Positions 18,882 to 27,697 of a stretch of 64,000 nucleotides of DNA are shown piece by piece. The stretch is from the NCBI GenBank assembly GCA_030528285.1, contig JAUMZE010000003.1:62001-126000 (forward strand), in the 5' to 3' direction. Both the position numbers and the translations under genes were made by a program. The notes beneath the pieces were generated by a model. That model did not search any database. It was not told the DNA's origin and saw nothing but the letters and a program-made list of their open reading frames with translations. The stretch's first letter is position 1, and each line of letters begins with the position of its first letter. The stretch is from Aerococcus sp. GTDB taxonomy: Bacteria; Bacillota; Bacilli; Lactobacillales; Aerococcaceae.

Positions 18882-21011
18882 TTAATTCTGTGAAAGTTCA
18901 AAGGTGATCGTCTGGCCGTCCGTGATACTGCTGCCGGAACTGAGACTCTGGCCAATCACATTCCCTTCACCATTGAATTTCGGTGTGAGGTTGAGTAGGT
19001 GCGCTAAGGCTTCTGCTTCGGTGCGCTTCAATCCGCTGAAGTCCGGCATCTTCTTCTCACCATCTGTCAGAAGGAAGATATGGCTATCGGTTGCGACCGT
19101 CTCGTTGGCACTCGGATATTGCGCGGTCACTGTCTGGCCACTCCCGATTGTTTGATAGCGGACAAAACCTTTCTCTGTCATGGTTTGCTCTGCATCTGGG
19201 ACGCTCTGATTCGTCACGTCTGGTAACGTAGCGGTCTGGGTATTGTCACTTGCACTCAACTTACTATACTCCAAACTGCGCGTGACGAACGGAACAAAAA
19301 TTTCCGCTAGCTGTGCTTCTGGCCCTTTTCCTTTTTGGGTTTTCAGTCCACGGGCCGCTAGATAGAAAATGTACTGCGGATTATCAGTAGGCGCAAAACC
19401 AACAACAGAATGATAAAAGGTATGTGGTAAATATTTACCCTGCTTCTCATCATAAATTTCCCCTGTCCCGGTTTTAGCTGAGATCTGGGTGCCTTCAATC
19501 TGGTAAATATGCCCACTCCCGTCTGTTTGATTGACGACAGAGGTCAGATACTGGAGCGTCTTCTTCGCAGTTTGTGCAGAGATCGGCGCATCGACTTCTT
19601 TAGGTTCGACAAATTGAAGATTGCCGTTCTTGTCCTCCACGCGGTCAATCGTCTGCAGGCGCATCATTTTCCCGCCGTTTGCAATCGCAGTGAAGGCTTG
19701 GACCAGTTGCCATGGCGTCACACGGATCCCCTGCCCAAAACTGGTATTGGCTTTCCCAAGTTCGCTATCGTAACTGATATAACCTGTATCCTCATTCCCA
19801 AGCCCGGAATCCACCGTTTGCCCCAAGCCAAATTCTAACATGTACTGTTTCCATTTATCGTACCCAATCGCCTGGACGAGTTTAACGGCTAAGACGTTAC
19901 TGGAGTGAGCGAGCCCGTTCAATTCCGTAATCGTCCCCCAGCCAACCTCATTCCAGTCGCTGATCTTAGTCCCATCCACAGTAATGGAACCGGATTGGTA
20001 GGTCTTGTTTGGATCAAAAATACCCTCTTGAATCGCCGCAGCCACCGTGAGGACCTTCATGGTAGAGCCTGGTTCATAGGACTCTTCAATCAAGAGGTTC
20101 TTCCACATATCATTGACCCCCTCCAGCGTCTGTGCATTAAAGGTCGGGCGCTGAGTCGCTGCCACAATTTTACCGGTGGATGGTTCCACCAACATCGCGA
20201 CTAACTTTTCAGGATGATAGGTATCATCCATTTTTTCAACGAGAGTTTCAAGATAGGTCTCTAAGCGACTATCAATCGTTGTATAGATGTCACGGCCGGC
20301 TACCGGTTCTTTGGTCTTCTCATTGCTACCAGTGAGGGACTTGGTGGTGGTGCCGTAACCATTTTCGCCGGCTAAGATATTATCCTCGGCTTTTTCGATC
20401 CCCATCATCCCCTGCAATCGATTATCAATGGAGGATTGCGCCTCCTGGAACTTGGCATAACCGATCAGATGCGAGGCAAATTTGCCATTCGGATAGAGGC
20501 GTGAGGGTTGCTCATCAAACTCAATCCCCTTCAGATTTTCTTTCTTGATGGCGTCCATTTCCGCATAACTCAAATTGCTTCCTGCATCCCCAAAATAGAT
20601 CTGTTTGACGTCCGGGGTATCGAGCTGGCGTTTAATATCTTCTTTACTCATGGAGAGATGTTTACTGAGTACTTCCGCATAATGTTCATGCTGATCGCTC
20701 GGTACATAGTTCGGTTGGGCGCCCTTATCGACCCATTCCGTCGTTAAAATGGCTCTTAACGTATAAGAAGTAGCATCGATTGCCAAGGGATTACCACCAA
20801 CATCGTAAATCGTTCCCCTTTTTGCTGGCAAGACGCTACTTTCTTCATATTGCTTTTCTGCTTTTTCAACGATATTCACATTGCCGACCTTCCCACCGAC
20901 CATAATGTAGGTGAACCGGCTCACCACAATGATAAAGGTTACCACTGTTAACAGCGTGAAAAGTCGAATCACTTGATTGCGGTTATGACGGATTCGCTTT
21001 TTCAATTTCAT
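18882..21011 (-). CDS. PASTA-domain penicillin-binding protein, division transpeptidase (PBP2x-type)
   Basis: A 709-residue class B PBP. There is a short cytoplasmic basic N terminus and one membrane segment (about residues 16-38), then a dimerisation domain. The transpeptidase domain has STMK (316-319), SSN (370-372) and KTGTG (513-517). Two PASTA domains fill the last ~120 residues. It cross-links septal peptidoglycan with FtsW-type polymerases and is a beta-lactam target. It overlaps ftsL by 4 bp (ATGA). Confidence 0.96.
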   Translation of the reverse strand: MKLKKRIRHNRNQVIRLFTLLTVVTFIIVVSRFTYIMVGGKVGNVNIVEKAEKQYEESSVLPAKRGTIYDVGGNPLAIDATSYTLRAILTTEWVDKGAQPNYVPSDQHEHYAEVLSKHLSMSKEDIKRQLDTPDVKQIYFGDAGSNLSYAEMDAIKKENLKGIEFDEQPSRLYPNGKFASHLIGYAKFQEAQSSIDNRLQGMMGIEKAEDNILAGENGYGTTTKSLTGSNEKTKEPVAGRDIYTTIDSRLETYLETLVEKMDDTYHPEKLVAMLVEPSTGKIVAATQRPTFNAQTLEGVNDMWKNLLIEESYEPGSTMKVLTVAAAIQEGIFDPNKTYQSGSITVDGTKISDWNEVGWGTITELNGLAHSSNVLAVKLVQAIGYDKWKQYMLEFGLGQTVDSGLGNEDTGYISYDSELGKANTSFGQGIRVTPWQLVQAFTAIANGGKMMRLQTIDRVEDKNGNLQFVEPKEVDAPISAQTAKKTLQYLTSVVNQTDGSGHIYQIEGTQISAKTGTGEIYDEKQGKYLPHTFYHSVVGFAPTDNPQYIFYLAARGLKTQKGKGPEAQLAEIFVPFVTRSLEYSKLSASDNTQTATLPDVTNQSVPDAEQTMTEKGFVRYQTIGSGQTVTAQYPSANETVATDSHIFLLTDGEKKMPDFSGLKRTEAEALAHLLNLTPKFNGEGNVIGQSLSSGSSITDGQTITFELSQN

Positions 21012-21403
21012 TTCTTCACATTCCTTATGTTATCTTCATTCATCGTTAACCCATTCTCTTCAGCGATTTTCATTACCCGATCATAATTACTGAGCTCATT
21101 GATCTCTTGTTCCGCATGGGTTTTATCACTCTTCACTTCCAAGGTTTGCTGTTCAATTTGGCGCATGTCATATTCCTCTTGTGCCAAACTGGCTTTCATA
21201 GAGATGAGCAACATGAGCGCCAGAATGAAGAATAGAAAACTGCTGCCGAGGATGATCCATTCCTTTTGTGAGAAGAAACGTCTCCGCTCTTGTGCTTTTT
21301 TTGTCACAGCATGCAGTGGCTTTGCTTGAGGTACGGCCTTTTCAACGGGCATCGCGTGTTGTTTTAGATGTTGATGCTTTGGATTTAATACAAAGATGCT
21401 CAT
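21008..21403 (-). CDS. ftsL: cell division protein FtsL
   Basis: A 131-residue bitopic protein. A basic cytoplasmic region (about 1-46) is followed by one membrane helix (about 48-70) and a coiled coil ending with DRVMKIAEENGLTMNEDNIRNVKK, the usual FtsL ending. FtsL pairs with DivIC and DivIB and activates septal wall synthesis. GGGAGA lies 5 nt before the ATG. It lies between rsmH and the PBP, the conserved position. Confidence 0.93.
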   Translation of the reverse strand: MSIFVLNPKHQHLKQHAMPVEKAVPQAKPLHAVTKKAQERRRFFSQKEWIILGSSFLFFILALMLLISMKASLAQEEYDMRQIEQQTLEVKSDKTHAEQEINELSNYDRVMKIAEENGLTMNEDNIRNVKK

Positions 21404-21434
21404 CGTTCTCTCCCATTTCTCATGATTGTCAAGG

Positions 21435-22385
21435 TTAAATTCTTTTTAGTACGCGCAACTTTGCGCTATGTGAACGAGGATTCTGCTCTTGTTCAGCAGT
21501 GGATGGATAAATTGGTTTTTTCGTGACCAATTCAAAGTCAGGCGTCGGTAAGTCCTCCGGTAAGATCGGGATATTGGAAGGAATCTCCTCTACCGTGCTG
21601 GCTTCCTTAAACATGACTTTGACAATGCGGTCTTCCAATGATTGGAAAGTGATCACCGCCACACGTCCAGAGGGATTCAGGACCTCGAGTGCTTGTTCGA
21701 GTGAGTCCTCAATCGCTCCGAGTTCGTCATTCACAGCAATCCGGATCGCTTGAAAGACGCGTTTTGCTGGATGTCCCCCCGTACGTCTAGCGGCAGCAGG
21801 AATGCCCTCTTTGATGAGTTCGACCAACTCCAAGGTATGGGTGATAGGGTGTTCACTTCTACGTTTCTCAATTGCTCTAGCAATCGGTTTGGCGAACCGT
21901 TCTTCTCCGTAACGTTTAAAAATGCGCACTAAATCATTGAAGGACCACTCATTCACGACGGTTTTGGCAGTGAGTGGTTGCGTTTGGTCCATGCGCATAT
22001 CGAGGGGTGCATCATAGCGATAAGTAAAGCCTCGTTTCACATCATCAAACTGTGGAGAGGAGACGCCTAAATCGTACAAAATGCCGTCCACCCCAGCGAT
22101 ATTCAATGCTGCTAAGGTTTCTTTGAGATAGCGGAAGTTTTTGTGGATGAGTTGGAGATGTCCTTGTTCGATTTCGTTAGCGAACCGTTCCTTGGCGTGT
22201 TTAATCGCTGTTTCATCCTGATCAAATGCAATGACACGGCCCTCAGCAGATAATTGCTCCAACAAATGGGCGGTATGTCCCCCACCCCCGAGTGTCATAT
22301 CCACATAGATGCCATCTGATTTAATGGCTAATTGGTCCACAGCCTCATTCAACAAAACTGTGACATGCTTGAATGCTTTCGTCAT
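21435..22385 (-). CDS. rsmH: 16S rRNA (cytosine-1402-N4)-methyltransferase RsmH
   Basis: A 316-residue SAM-dependent enzyme of the MraW family. [30 protein letters not shown] (SAM site), [34 protein letters not shown] and the C-terminal [15 protein letters not shown] are all family blocks. It methylates N4 of C1402 in the ribosomal P site. It follows mraZ by 19 bp. Confidence 0.97.
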   Translation of the reverse strand: MTKAFKHVTVLLNEAVDQLAIKSDGIYVDMTLGGGGHTAHLLEQLSAEGRVIAFDQDETAIKHAKERFANEIEQGHLQLIHKNFRYLKETLAALNIAGVDGILYDLGVSSPQFDDVKRGFTYRYDAPLDMRMDQTQPLTAKTVVNEWSFNDLVRIFKRYGEERFAKPIARAIEKRRSEHPITHTLELVELIKEGIPAAARRTGGHPAKRVFQAIRIAVNDELGAIEDSLEQALEVLNPSGRVAVITFQSLEDRIVKVMFKEASTVEEIPSNIPILPEDLPTPDFELVTKKPIYPSTAEQEQNPRSHSAKLRVLKRI

Positions 22386-22404
22386 CCTTCGTCACCCTTT
22401 ACTT

Positions 22405-22836
22405 CTACAACCCAAAGTCAAATAAATCTTCCGCAATATCCTCGTAGCTCTCCTGAATGTCAGTGGCTGTCTGTTGCCACGTTTCTTCATCCCAGATCTC
22501 AAGTCGCTCATTGACGCCAATAATGTGACACGCCTTCTCTAAATGAGCGAACTCAAGCAGGGACTGTGGGAGATTAATGCGTCCTTGTTTGTCGATGGTG
22601 ACCTCGGCTGCTGCAGAATAGAAGAAACGGCTAAACGCCCGTGCATTCTTCTTAGCCAGTGGGAGAGCTTTCATTTGTTTTTGAACGTCTTCCCAAGCAG
22701 ATAGTGGATACCCAAAAATACAGCCATCCAGCCCACGAGTCACGACGAACGAATCGCCGAGTTCTGTGCGCCATTTGGCTGGGATAATCAGACGGCCCTT
22801 ACCATCTAAGTTATGTTGATACTCCCCCATCAACAC
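22405..22836 (-). CDS. mraZ: transcriptional regulator MraZ
   Basis: A 143-residue AbrB-fold DNA-binding protein. It begins MLMGEYQHNLDGKGRLIIPAKWR and has the second repeat KQGRINLPQSLLEFAHLEKACHIIGV. MraZ rings bind direct repeats at the dcw promoter and repress it. The first codon read is GTG at 22836, with a TTG and ATG directly after; the ribosome-binding site is weak, so the exact start is uncertain. Four 10-bp-spaced repeats lie upstream. Confidence 0.95.
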   Translation of the reverse strand: MLMGEYQHNLDGKGRLIIPAKWRTELGDSFVVTRGLDGCIFGYPLSAWEDVQKQMKALPLAKKNARAFSRFFYSAAAEVTIDKQGRINLPQSLLEFAHLEKACHIIGVNERLEIWDEETWQQTATDIQESYEDIAEDLFDFGL

Positions 22837-22873
22837 CGACTATTCACCAACTTTCCTCATTACGTTTAGTCTA

Positions 22874-22952
22874 CCATAACCCACCACTTCTCTCCACATT
22901 TCCCCGAGAATTAATCCGATGAAATTTTATCTTTCTATTTTAGAGGTCGGAA
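22874..22952 (-). promoter_or_regulatory. mraZ (dcw) promoter and MraZ-type repeats
   Basis: On the minus strand TTCCGA (22947-22952) and TAAAAT (22924-22929), 17 bp apart, form a likely promoter. Downstream, TGG occurs at 22874-22876, 22884-22886 and 22894-22896, and CGG at 22904-22906, each exactly 10 bp apart. MraZ is known to bind direct TGGG-type repeats at this spacing in other bacteria, so this is probably its autoregulatory site. Confidence 0.65.
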
Positions 22953-23048
22953 CCCCTGTCATAATAAGCTTTCTATGGGTGGAGTGAGGGTGGGAGGATG
23001 ATGGAGAGGAGAATGTGTGAGTGGAGATATTTAAGAAATTTTAAGCAT

Positions 23049-23077
23049 AAAAAAATGGCACCGCCGAAACGATGCCA
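23049..23077 (-). terminator. terminator of the DUF3397 gene
   Basis: On the plus strand TGGCACCG (23056-23063) pairs with CGATGCCA (23070-23077); on the minus strand seven T follow. It isolates the dcw promoter from upstream transcription. The stretch 22953-23048 shows only a purine-rich tract and no gene. Confidence 0.88.
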
Positions 23078-23133
23078 TGATGGAATAAGTGAATTCTCAT
23101 GTTGGTGGGTGAGGTGATAAATATCTGCTCACA

Positions 23134-23508
23134 CTAGGCGAAAAATAAACTGTACAAGCGGTAAATCACTAACGCATAGTTCCCAATGAATTCAAGCATA
23201 AATAAGGGATTTGAGATGGAACGAAACAGCTTATTCCCTGAAAAACGAACGATGCCATGGCGGTAGTAATAAATCACCCGCCAGAGACCGAGCACGCCAA
23301 TCAGCATCAACACCACAGGAAACAAGGAAAAGTAAAAAAACCTCACAGATAAGACGTGAATGCACATCCAAAGCGTTGGATGAACGATATCGACCGGTGC
23401 CAAATGCCAGCGTGGAATCCGATTTAACATCGGGCGCAACTGGAGTGCGATCCCCAGCATCGCGACTGGCAAAAGATATAATATGATTTCCATCCAACGA
23501 AAAGGCAA
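23134..23508 (-). CDS. DUF3397 family membrane protein
   Basis: About 124 residues with four hydrophobic segments, in the pattern of the DUF3397 proteins encoded just upstream of mraZ in lactic acid bacteria (PVDIVHPTLWMCIHVLSV and LMLIGVLGLWRVIYYYRHG are the recognisable parts). Function unknown. The frame stays open up to an ATG at 23625, but that part is not hydrophobic and not family-like. A TTG at 23508 with AGGAG 8 nt upstream gives the usual length, so I chose it. Strong terminators lie on both sides, so it has its own promoter somewhere in 23510-23655. Confidence 0.75.
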   Translation of the reverse strand: MPFRWMEIILYLLPVAMLGIALQLRPMLNRIPRWHLAPVDIVHPTLWMCIHVLSVRFFYFSLFPVVLMLIGVLGLWRVIYYYRHGIVRFSGNKLFRSISNPLFMLEFIGNYALVIYRLYSLFFA

Positions 23509-23657
23509 AACGGTTGCTCCTTTACTCTCATAACTATTTAGTGGATGCATCCCTCGCTCAACACCTGAGCAAAGAGCATCCTTCATTGATTCTTCATCAG
23601 TGTAGCATAGGAAGAACGGAAACACAGATTTTTTACTCTAATTCGCTAAAAATAGGC

Positions 23658-23687
23658 AAAAAAAAGCCGGAACAGCAGTTGTTCCGG
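23658..23687 (-). terminator. terminator of yceD-rpmF
   Basis: On the plus strand CCGGAACA (23667-23674) and TGTTCCGG (23680-23687) form a perfect 8-bp stem. On the minus strand a C and then eight T follow. Confidence 0.95.
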
Positions 23688-23706
23688 TGCTTGGCGTGAT
23701 ATCACA

Positions 23707-23901
23707 CTAAGCTTCTTCGGTTTCTTCAACCTCTTCCATGACATTGCGTCCGTCATAGTAGCCACAGTTTGAGCATACGTGATGGGATTTACGCAATTCA
23801 CCACAGTTTGGGCATGGGTTCATACCTGGAACCGTCAATTTAACATGCGTGCGACGTAGACGTTTTCTTTGTTTAGATGTTTTACGTTTTGGTACTGCCA
23901 T
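23707..23901 (-). CDS. rpmF: 50S ribosomal protein L32
   Basis: A 64-residue protein beginning [22 protein letters not shown], the L32 start. It keeps a four-cysteine zinc ribbon (CPNC and CSNC), so it is the zinc-containing C+ form. It lies 27 bp after yceD, the standard pairing. Confidence 0.98.
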   Translation of the reverse strand: MAVPKRKTSKQRKRLRRTHVKLTVPGMNPCPNCGELRKSHHVCSNCGYYDGRNVMEEVEETEEA

Positions 23902-23928
23902 TTGATTTACACCTCCTGAATGTGTGAA

Positions 23929-24480
23929 TTAATGGTCATCAGCTTGATTATCCGATGGTTCAAACAGATCCTTGAGTGCTAGCATACGCGGATCAACTTG
24001 ATCATGCTGTTTCTGGTGTAGGCCTTCTTCAGTCACGACCTGCCAATCCTCGCCGGCTGGCAATTGATCTGTCTGCTGCTCCTCATCCGTTAACCGAACG
24101 ATTGGCAACTGGGTTAATACATTATCAACCACTGCATGCCGCAAATCAATCGTTCGACTCGTTAGTTCAATGAGCAAAGTCTCCTCATCGACAATATCCG
24201 TACTCTCCCCTGGCAATACGTAACGTTCATTAATCGTAAATACTAAGGGAACATCCACCGGTTCCAACGACCGACTAGAGGGAAGCGTTACTACCAACTG
24301 TACCTCTCCTTGGAAGAGAACTGTGCCACGTTCATATAAAACCATCCCGCGCACATGAGCTGGCGAGGCGGCGAGGATTTCATCATCCCGTGCCTCAAGC
24401 GTCGTTTCAAGATCTATGGTTTCATCGATCATTAACGGATCGCGTGCTTCTATCTGTAATTCTTCAATTGTCCATTGCAA
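23929..24480 (-). CDS. yceD: YceD/DUF177 family protein
   Basis: A 183-residue acidic protein of the DUF177 family, which nearly always sits directly upstream of rpmF. Its relatives have been linked to 23S rRNA processing. The recognisable parts are a central VRGMVLYERGTVLFQGEVQLVVTLPSSRSLEPVDVPL-type block and a C-terminal acidic region; the paired cysteines found in many relatives are absent. The start is a TTG at 24480 with GAGGTGG 6 nt upstream. A consensus promoter precedes it. Confidence 0.88.
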   Translation of the reverse strand: MQWTIEELQIEARDPLMIDETIDLETTLEARDDEILAASPAHVRGMVLYERGTVLFQGEVQLVVTLPSSRSLEPVDVPLVFTINERYVLPGESTDIVDEETLLIELTSRTIDLRHAVVDNVLTQLPIVRLTDEEQQTDQLPAGEDWQVVTEEGLHQKQHDQVDPRMLALKDLFEPSDNQADDH

Positions 24481-24507
24481 GATTAACCACCTCTGAGCAA
24501 CAAAAAA

Positions 24508-24536
24508 ATTATACCGAGTTCAATATCATTTGTCAA
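24508..24536 (-). promoter_or_regulatory. yceD-rpmF promoter
   Basis: On the minus strand TTGACA (24531-24536) and TATAAT (24508-24513) are perfect consensus hexamers with a 17-bp spacer. The start of yceD is about 28 bp downstream. Confidence 0.93.
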
Positions 24537-24542
24537 CGACGA

Positions 24543-25757
24543 TTACTGCACAAATACTGGGGGATGTCCAAAATTTTGTTCTTCAACAGTTGGATTGAGG
24601 AAGCATTGATAAATCCGATCTGCTCTCAGCCACAACGGCCATTTTTTTGAAACGGTGCGATCCACACGACTAATCAAGTGATACTTGGAATCAACAGGCA
24701 GCTGCCCAGATTTCAGATAACGGCGTCCCTGAATGCTTGCTCCCAGTAAAAACAGCGGTTGCAATCCATTGAGTACGTCCAGCATTTCGGACTCCCTGAC
24801 ACCGAGTCCCATCATCACCAGTGCACGCCGCACGCGCCCTGGTGTCCACTGTCGATTCGTCACTTGTAACATGAAGTCATCCAGTGTCCTATTCGTTTTC
24901 GCAGCCCGTTGAAAGACGACTTCGATCCCCTCATACATCTGATAGTAGTTCCTGAGTGTTTCTTGGGATTGTGACAGCAGTTGGTAGCGCAAATACGGAT
25001 ACCATTGTGAAAGCGTCGGGAATACATCACTAGCAATCAAATCCTGCCAGGTTGCTTCGGGAATAAATGACTTGAGCGATTCTTCAGCATCCGGCGTGAT
25101 TGGACGTGTCAGTGCTTGACGAATCGCCGTACTACTCGTATAGGGCGAAGCGGTGTCCACCTGCTCTGTTCGATGGTGAGCGCCTGATCGCTGAATAGGT
25201 AAGAGCTGGAGCGGATGATGCCGTTTTGCATTGGCTTTCGCATAACTGAAGGCCAAAAGCATATTACTCGCGGCCGTGAAATCAATCGTTAAATGTGAGA
25301 GAGCTGGCACGGAATATGGCAACTGACCGAGCGCTTCCAATGTGGCCTGTCCACGGTTGAGTGTCGCGGGTTTTGAGATTTCTTCTTCCCAATCTGGATG
25401 CGCGACCACCCAGTCAGCGAGAGTTTCATAATCACGAAAATTCGTGTTCTCCACCCCGAATGCTAAGCCGTCGCATCCTAAAGCAGTAGCCATACCGACA
25501 CCCCCATCTCCGAATAGATCCGCGGGAGCAGTCGCATACCAAACAGGCAGTTCCACCACGAGATCGCACCCATTCAACAAAGCGGTCCGTGCGCGCTGCC
25601 ATTTCGTGAGGACGGCGGGCTGACCGCGCTGAACGTAATTCCCGCTCATAATCCCGATTACCACGGCTTCGGGATGCTTGTGGTGGATTTCCTGCAGCAA
25701 ATAACGGTGTCCATTGTGGAACGGATTCCATTCACTGATGACGCCGATTGAGTACAT
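24543..25757 (-). CDS. tmcAL: tRNA(Met) cytidine acetate ligase TmcAL
   Basis: A 404-residue protein (formerly YlbM). It opens MYSIGVISEWNPFHNGHRYLL, with the nucleotidyl-transferase HxGH motif. GIMSGNYVQRGQPAVLTKWQRA, LVVELPVWYA and SSTAIRQAL are family blocks. The family activates acetate with ATP and makes N4-acetylcytidine at the wobble position of elongator tRNA-Met. Its ATG overlaps the rsfS stop (TAATG), so translation is coupled. Confidence 0.95.
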   Translation of the reverse strand: MYSIGVISEWNPFHNGHRYLLQEIHHKHPEAVVIGIMSGNYVQRGQPAVLTKWQRARTALLNGCDLVVELPVWYATAPADLFGDGGVGMATALGCDGLAFGVENTNFRDYETLADWVVAHPDWEEEISKPATLNRGQATLEALGQLPYSVPALSHLTIDFTAASNMLLAFSYAKANAKRHHPLQLLPIQRSGAHHRTEQVDTASPYTSSTAIRQALTRPITPDAEESLKSFIPEATWQDLIASDVFPTLSQWYPYLRYQLLSQSQETLRNYYQMYEGIEVVFQRAAKTNRTLDDFMLQVTNRQWTPGRVRRALVMMGLGVRESEMLDVLNGLQPLFLLGASIQGRRYLKSGQLPVDSKYHLISRVDRTVSKKWPLWLRADRIYQCFLNPTVEEQNFGHPPVFVQ

Positions 25758-26125
25758 TATTCTTTGTCGAGGAGCGCGGATACGTTCACGAGAGGCGCGT
25801 CATTCCATAACTTCTCCAAATTAAAAGTTTCGCGCGCATCTTTGGTAAAGATGTGGACAATCACGTCTTCTGCGTCGATCAAAATCCAGTCGTTTCCGGA
25901 TTTGCCTTCGATCCCCTTCACATTGTAGTTTGCTTTGGTGATCGCTTCGTCAATCGATTCAACGAGTGCTTTGACTTGGCGTTGGTTGCGTCCATTCATC
26001 AGTACGAAATAATCCGCGATCGTCGTCAGCCCACGCACATCTAAAGCAACAATGTCCTCACCCAGACGGTCATCCCCGACTTTAACGATCAACTCCATTA
26101 AATCTTTTGCGTTGTTTTCATTCAT
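25757..26125 (-). CDS. rsfS: ribosomal silencing factor RsfS
   Basis: A 122-residue protein with the RsfS core DRLGEDIVALDVRGLTTIADYFVLMNGRNQRQV and GKSGNDWILIDAEDVIVHIFTKDARETFNLEKLW. RsfS binds L14 on the 50S subunit and blocks joining with the 30S during starvation. GGAGAGC lies upstream of the ATG. The yqeK-rsfS-tmcAL order is conserved in Firmicutes. Confidence 0.96.
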   Translation of the reverse strand: MNENNAKDLMELIVKVGDDRLGEDIVALDVRGLTTIADYFVLMNGRNQRQVKALVESIDEAITKANYNVKGIEGKSGNDWILIDAEDVIVHIFTKDARETFNLEKLWNDAPLVNVSALLDKE

Positions 26126-26128
26126 TAA

Positions 26129-26737
26129 TTACAGCTCTCCTTGATGTGTGTTCATCCAATGATTATAAACCGTAATGGCCTTAGGATAAACAACCTGACC
26201 TTTTTGAATCAGAAATTGTAACTCTTGTTGCATCTTATAAGTGATTGCTTCATCTAGTGACTGGTTAGCGCGTTGTCTCGCCTCAATCACTTCTGGAAAT
26301 TGGCGATTGGGCTCAATGAAATCACTGATCGAAACAAGTTTAGCAGTCGGTGTCCAATTGAGGCTCCCAACTGTATGCCAATAAACGGCCCAATAAATCT
26401 CATCGTCCACAAGTCCCAGGGTGCGCTGAGCTTTCATCGCAGCGAGGGGCCCATGCCAGATTGCATTGCCATAACGAAGCCAATCCGCGTCATAGTCCGG
26501 ATGGTTTGTATATTGCTTGAGTTCCTCTACTGTGGCCTCCTTGGCATAATCATGGAGGAGGGCTGCAATGCTAGCACGTTCCATATCTTCTCCGTACTGC
26601 TCAGCTAATTTCACAGCCGTTTCCTCCACACGCAGACAATGCTCAAAGCGTTTCGTTGAGAGCGCTGATTTGACTTCCGCCACGAGTTCAGGACGATCCA
26701 ATGCGATCAATCCTTTGTGATAGTGACGTTCATTCAC
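26129..26737 (-). CDS. yqeK: HD-domain Ap4A hydrolase YqeK
   Basis: About 202 residues. The HD-domain metal ligands are seen in RFEHCLRVEE (His), LLHDYAKEA (HD) and WHGPLAA (His). YqeK proteins are symmetric diadenosine tetraphosphate hydrolases and sit next to nadD. The start is a GTG at 26737 that overlaps the nadD stop by 8 nt, with GAAGG 8 nt upstream. The frame continues 40 codons into nadD without support. Confidence 0.93.
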   Translation of the reverse strand: MNERHYHKGLIALDRPELVAEVKSALSTKRFEHCLRVEETAVKLAEQYGEDMERASIAALLHDYAKEATVEELKQYTNHPDYDADWLRYGNAIWHGPLAAMKAQRTLGLVDDEIYWAVYWHTVGSLNWTPTAKLVSISDFIEPNRQFPEVIEARQRANQSLDEAITYKMQQELQFLIQKGQVVYPKAITVYNHWMNTHQGEL

Positions 26738-27374
26738 GATACAGGCCTTCTTTCTCGATAAAATAATAGACTTCTTCCGGTACGAGATAGCGAATACTGT
26801 TGCCGTGCTGGATGCTCGTTCGAATCTGGGTGGAACTAATCGCAATCTCCGGCACATCCACCGTAATCACCGGATAATCCGTTTCCAGCGAATAGCCTTC
26901 CCGTTTCACCCCAACGAAATGAACCAGCTGCATCAATTCGTCAATTCGATGCCACGTAGGAAGATATTCCACCATGTCCGCCCCGATAATGAAATAGTAG
27001 TCCGTATCAGGATGAGTGTCTGTGAGCATTTTCATCGTATCGTAGGTGTAGCTCTTGCCCTTGCGATTGATCTCGGCCATTTCAATATCAAATTGCATAT
27101 TCTGGTTCAGCGCCAGACAGAGCATTGCCACACGATAGCGGTAATCGATCGCTTGTTTTTCATCCACATGCGGCGGTTCATAATCAGGCATGAAATAAAT
27201 GGTTTCAAGCCCCAATTTATCCCGCACCTGTTCCGCAATGATCAAATGTCCATTATGTACCGGGTTAAATGTTCCACCCAGAATCCCCACGCGATGTCGG
27301 TGTCCGTCCCCTGTTGTTTCCAATTCGGGTTCAATCATGACCCCATGAAGACGTTTTTTGGCCCAGTCTATCAT
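26730..27374 (-). CDS. nadD: nicotinate-nucleotide adenylyltransferase
   Basis: About 214 residues. RVGILGGTFNPVHNGHLIIAE has the nucleotidyl-transferase GxxxPxHxGH motif; FIIGADMVEYLPTWHR and the C-terminal ISSTQIRTSIQ complete the active site. It makes NaAD from NaMN and ATP in NAD synthesis. The ATG at 27374 overlaps the yhbY stop by one base (TAATG). The upstream 34 in-frame codons lie inside yhbY. Confidence 0.96.
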   Translation of the reverse strand: MIDWAKKRLHGVMIEPELETTGDGHRHRVGILGGTFNPVHNGHLIIAEQVRDKLGLETIYFMPDYEPPHVDEKQAIDYRYRVAMLCLALNQNMQFDIEMAEINRKGKSYTYDTMKMLTDTHPDTDYYFIIGADMVEYLPTWHRIDELMQLVHFVGVKREGYSLETDYPVITVDVPEIAISSTQIRTSIQHGNSIRYLVPEEVYYFIEKEGLYRE

Positions 27375-27688
27375 TATTTCATCGCCTGTTTCTTCACTTC
27401 GAGGGAGAGCGATTGATTCTTCTCTATTTGGGAGGGACGGTAGAGCGTTAAGGTGTGCCCGATATGCCAGCTCCACTGAATGTTCAAGGCGTCAACGAGT
27501 GCTTCTTCGACCGCTTCATCCGCCATGGTGGCATTTTGCAGGATCGAGAGTTTCACGATTTCCCGTTTTGTCAATGCTTCGTCCACCTGCGTCATAAAGG
27601 CCTCTGTCAGATTGGCCTTTCCCAGTTGAAAGATCGGTTTTTCCTCTTGGGCAGTCCGTTTGAGTAATTTTTTTTGTTTATTATTCAT
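27374..27688 (-). CDS. yhbY: ribosome assembly RNA-binding protein YhbY (CRM domain)
   Basis: A 104-residue CRM-domain protein: LKRTAQEEKPIFQLGKANLTEAFMTQVDEALTKREIVKLSIL, then IGHTLTLYRPS. The GxxG loop of the family is represented by LGKAN. It binds rRNA during 50S assembly. It lies 9 bp after yqeH and is coupled to nadD. Confidence 0.93.
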   Translation of the reverse strand: MNNKQKKLLKRTAQEEKPIFQLGKANLTEAFMTQVDEALTKREIVKLSILQNATMADEAVEEALVDALNIQWSWHIGHTLTLYRPSQIEKNQSLSLEVKKQAMK

Positions 27689-27697
27689 AACTACCTC

